From: Martinezella lusitana
GTDB lineage: Bacteria > Pseudomonadota > Alphaproteobacteria > Rhizobiales > Rhizobiaceae
Direction of reading: 5' to 3'
Length of the DNA stretch: 32,201 bases
NCBI RefSeq assembly: GCF_016901135.1
Contig: NZ_JAFEVL010000027.1
Span: 1 to 32,201, forward strand
In this document: positions 32,127-32,201 of the stretch, one piece after another
Layout: the number at the start of each line of letters is the position of its first letter
How positions within the stretch are numbered: the first letter of the stretch is position 1
The notes under the pieces: generated by a model
Databases searched by the model: none
Told to the model about the DNA's origin: nothing
What the model saw: only the letters and a program-made list of their open reading frames with translations
Translations under genes and position numbers: made by a program

Positions 32127-32152
32127 GTGTCCACAAGGGAGACGGTGGACAC
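32127..32152. promoter_or_regulatory. Perfect 8-bp inverted repeat at the start of the last gene
   Basis: GTGTCCAC (32127-32134) and GTGGACAC (32145-32152) are exact reverse complements around a ten-base loop that includes AGGGAG, a possible ribosome-binding site. It could be an operator or an RNA hairpin that presents or controls the start of the gene at 32154. Confidence 0.45.
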
Positions 32153-32153
32153 A

Positions 32154-32201
32154 ATGACATTGGATATCTTGAAGGGCTCAGGGGGTCTTCGGGCTGTGAA
32201 G
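32154..32201 (+). CDS. Start of an unidentified gene (runs off window)
   Basis: An ATG at 32154 opens a frame of 16 codons to the window end (MTLDILKGSGGLRAVK). An in-frame GTG at 32127, five bases after AAGGA, could be the real start. The gene is in the same direction as the two permeases and probably in their operon. The visible part is too short to name a family. Confidence 0.45.
   Translation, partial: MTLDILKGSGGLRAVK

Overview
The window looks like an accessory segment, probably plasmid or chromid, from an alphaproteobacterium of the Rhizobiaceae (Rhizobium/Agrobacterium/Sinorhizobium type). The evidence is moderately high GC with rhizobial codon use, many ABC uptake operons joined by 1-4 bp overlaps, a FadR/GntR-controlled catabolic locus, and mobile elements common in rhizobia (IS6 family, ISKra4 family with a pRiA4b ORF-3 passenger, and a trio of tyrosine recombinases). 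No rRNA, tRNA, CRISPR array or replication gene was seen.

Layout. (1) 1-159 is the end of an IS6-family element that truncates a methyl-accepting chemotaxis gene (91-1374, minus). (2) 1.4-21.5 kb is a large catabolic locus. A plus-strand uronate-dehydrogenase-like SDR (1451) faces a minus-strand operon running from 10.7 to 2.3 kb: ribose-type ABC permease, ATPase, second permease, binding protein, then HyuB and HyuA (hydantoinase/oxoprolinase). A GntR/FCD regulator (11112-11843) sits between this operon and a long plus-strand operon (12014-21512): APH-fold kinase, class III PLP enzyme resembling amino-alcohol-phosphate phospho-lyases, polar amino acid ABC transporter, a second uronate-dehydrogenase-like SDR, an enolase-superfamily enzyme, an HpaI-type aldolase, an alpha/beta hydrolase and a malonate-semialdehyde-decarboxylase-like tautomerase. 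A strong terminator (21557-21587) closes it. (3) 21.6-25.1 kb is a recombinase-in-trio (RIT) element with three overlapping tyrosine recombinases. (4) 25.1-27.5 kb holds a short alkylsulfatase-like metallo-beta-lactamase protein divergent from a LysR regulator. (5) 27559-30038 is a complete ISKra4-family element with 24/26-matching inverted repeats. (6) 30.0-32.2 kb has two spermidine/putrescine-type permease genes and the start of another gene.

How it may work. Four near-palindromic copies of a motif close to ATACCAATATATCGGTAT lie at the starts of the first SDR gene (and MCP), the sugar-type ABC operon, gntR and the kinase-led operon. This suggests one regulon under the local GntR protein. 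The regulon has two importers, a chemoreceptor, an ATP-dependent ring or amide hydrolase, a kinase/phospho-lyase pair for an amino alcohol, and a sugar-acid-like sequence (dehydrogenase, hydrolase, dehydratase, aldolase, semialdehyde decarboxylase). I cannot name the substrate. A compound combining an amine or cyclic amide with a sugar-acid-like part fits best, and this is the most interesting unassigned system here.
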